Position numbers and translations under genes: made by a program. A stretch of DNA of 14,409 nucleotides from CAWVWF01 sp963933885 (GTDB taxonomy: Bacteria > Bacteroidota > Bacteroidia > Flavobacteriales_C > GCA-002722245): positions 1 to 14,409 of the forward strand of contig CAWVWF010000079.1 in the NCBI GenBank assembly GCA_963933885.1, written 5' to 3'. The notes under the pieces were generated by a model. That model made no database searches. It had not been told where the DNA came from and worked only from the letters and a program-made list of their open reading frames with translations. Shown in pieces: positions 14,409-14,409 of this stretch (its first letter is position 1; every line of letters starts with the position of its first letter).

Positions 14409-14409
14409 T

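Overview
The window is ordinary chromosomal DNA, AT-rich and densely coding, from a Bacteroidota bacterium, most likely of class Flavobacteriia. The lineage call rests on four things: a C-terminal type B sorting (gliding-motility-associated) domain for the type IX secretion system, Bacteroidota-type promoters (TTTG / TAnnTTTG) in place of E. coli-type ones, A-rich leaders without clear Shine-Dalgarno sites, and a run of Bacteroidota-typical families. I see no rRNA, tRNA, CRISPR array, insertion sequence or phage gene.

Layout. Positions 2-1402 (+) form an envelope-stress type operon: the 3' part of an ECF sigma factor (cut by the window edge), a single-pass acidic membrane protein in the anti-sigma position, and a secreted, strongly basic Spy/CpxP-like protein. 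Positions 1463-2341 (+) encode a predicted outer-membrane barrel whose mature N-terminus carries CSGC. Positions 2423-5899 (+) encode a 1158-residue secreted surface protein with a glycine-rich region, Ig-like and PKD domains, and a T9SS type B signal. A 208-bp gap follows with a tiny hydrophobic ORF and a hairpin terminator. Positions 6123-7424 (+) hold a butt-joined pair: a small secreted barrel-like protein and a glycerophosphodiester phosphodiesterase-like lipoprotein with an altered HR motif. A hairpin separates this pair from the convergent gene at 7483-8025 (-), another small secreted barrel-like protein.

Positions 8182-8739 (-) encode YqgE/AlgH, divergent from pgpH (8794-10926, +), a seven-transmembrane HD phosphohydrolase expected to degrade cyclic di-AMP. 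rdgB (10928-11497, +), the house-cleaning non-canonical purine NTP pyrophosphatase, starts one base after the pgpH stop. topB (11506-13743, -) encodes DNA topoisomerase III and converges on rdgB with an 8-bp gap. Positions 13833-14408 (-) encode a DUF4159 protein whose start lies beyond the window.

Themes. The left half is about the cell envelope: stress sensing, outer-membrane proteins, secretion and adhesion. The right half is housekeeping: nucleotide second messenger, nucleotide-pool cleaning and DNA topology. I found no clearly new biological system. The points most worth a second look are the charge-complementary anti-sigma/Spy-like pair, the short promoter-to-ATG distances that suggest leaderless or near-leaderless transcripts, the altered GDPD active site, and the small ORFs between 5931 and 6121.
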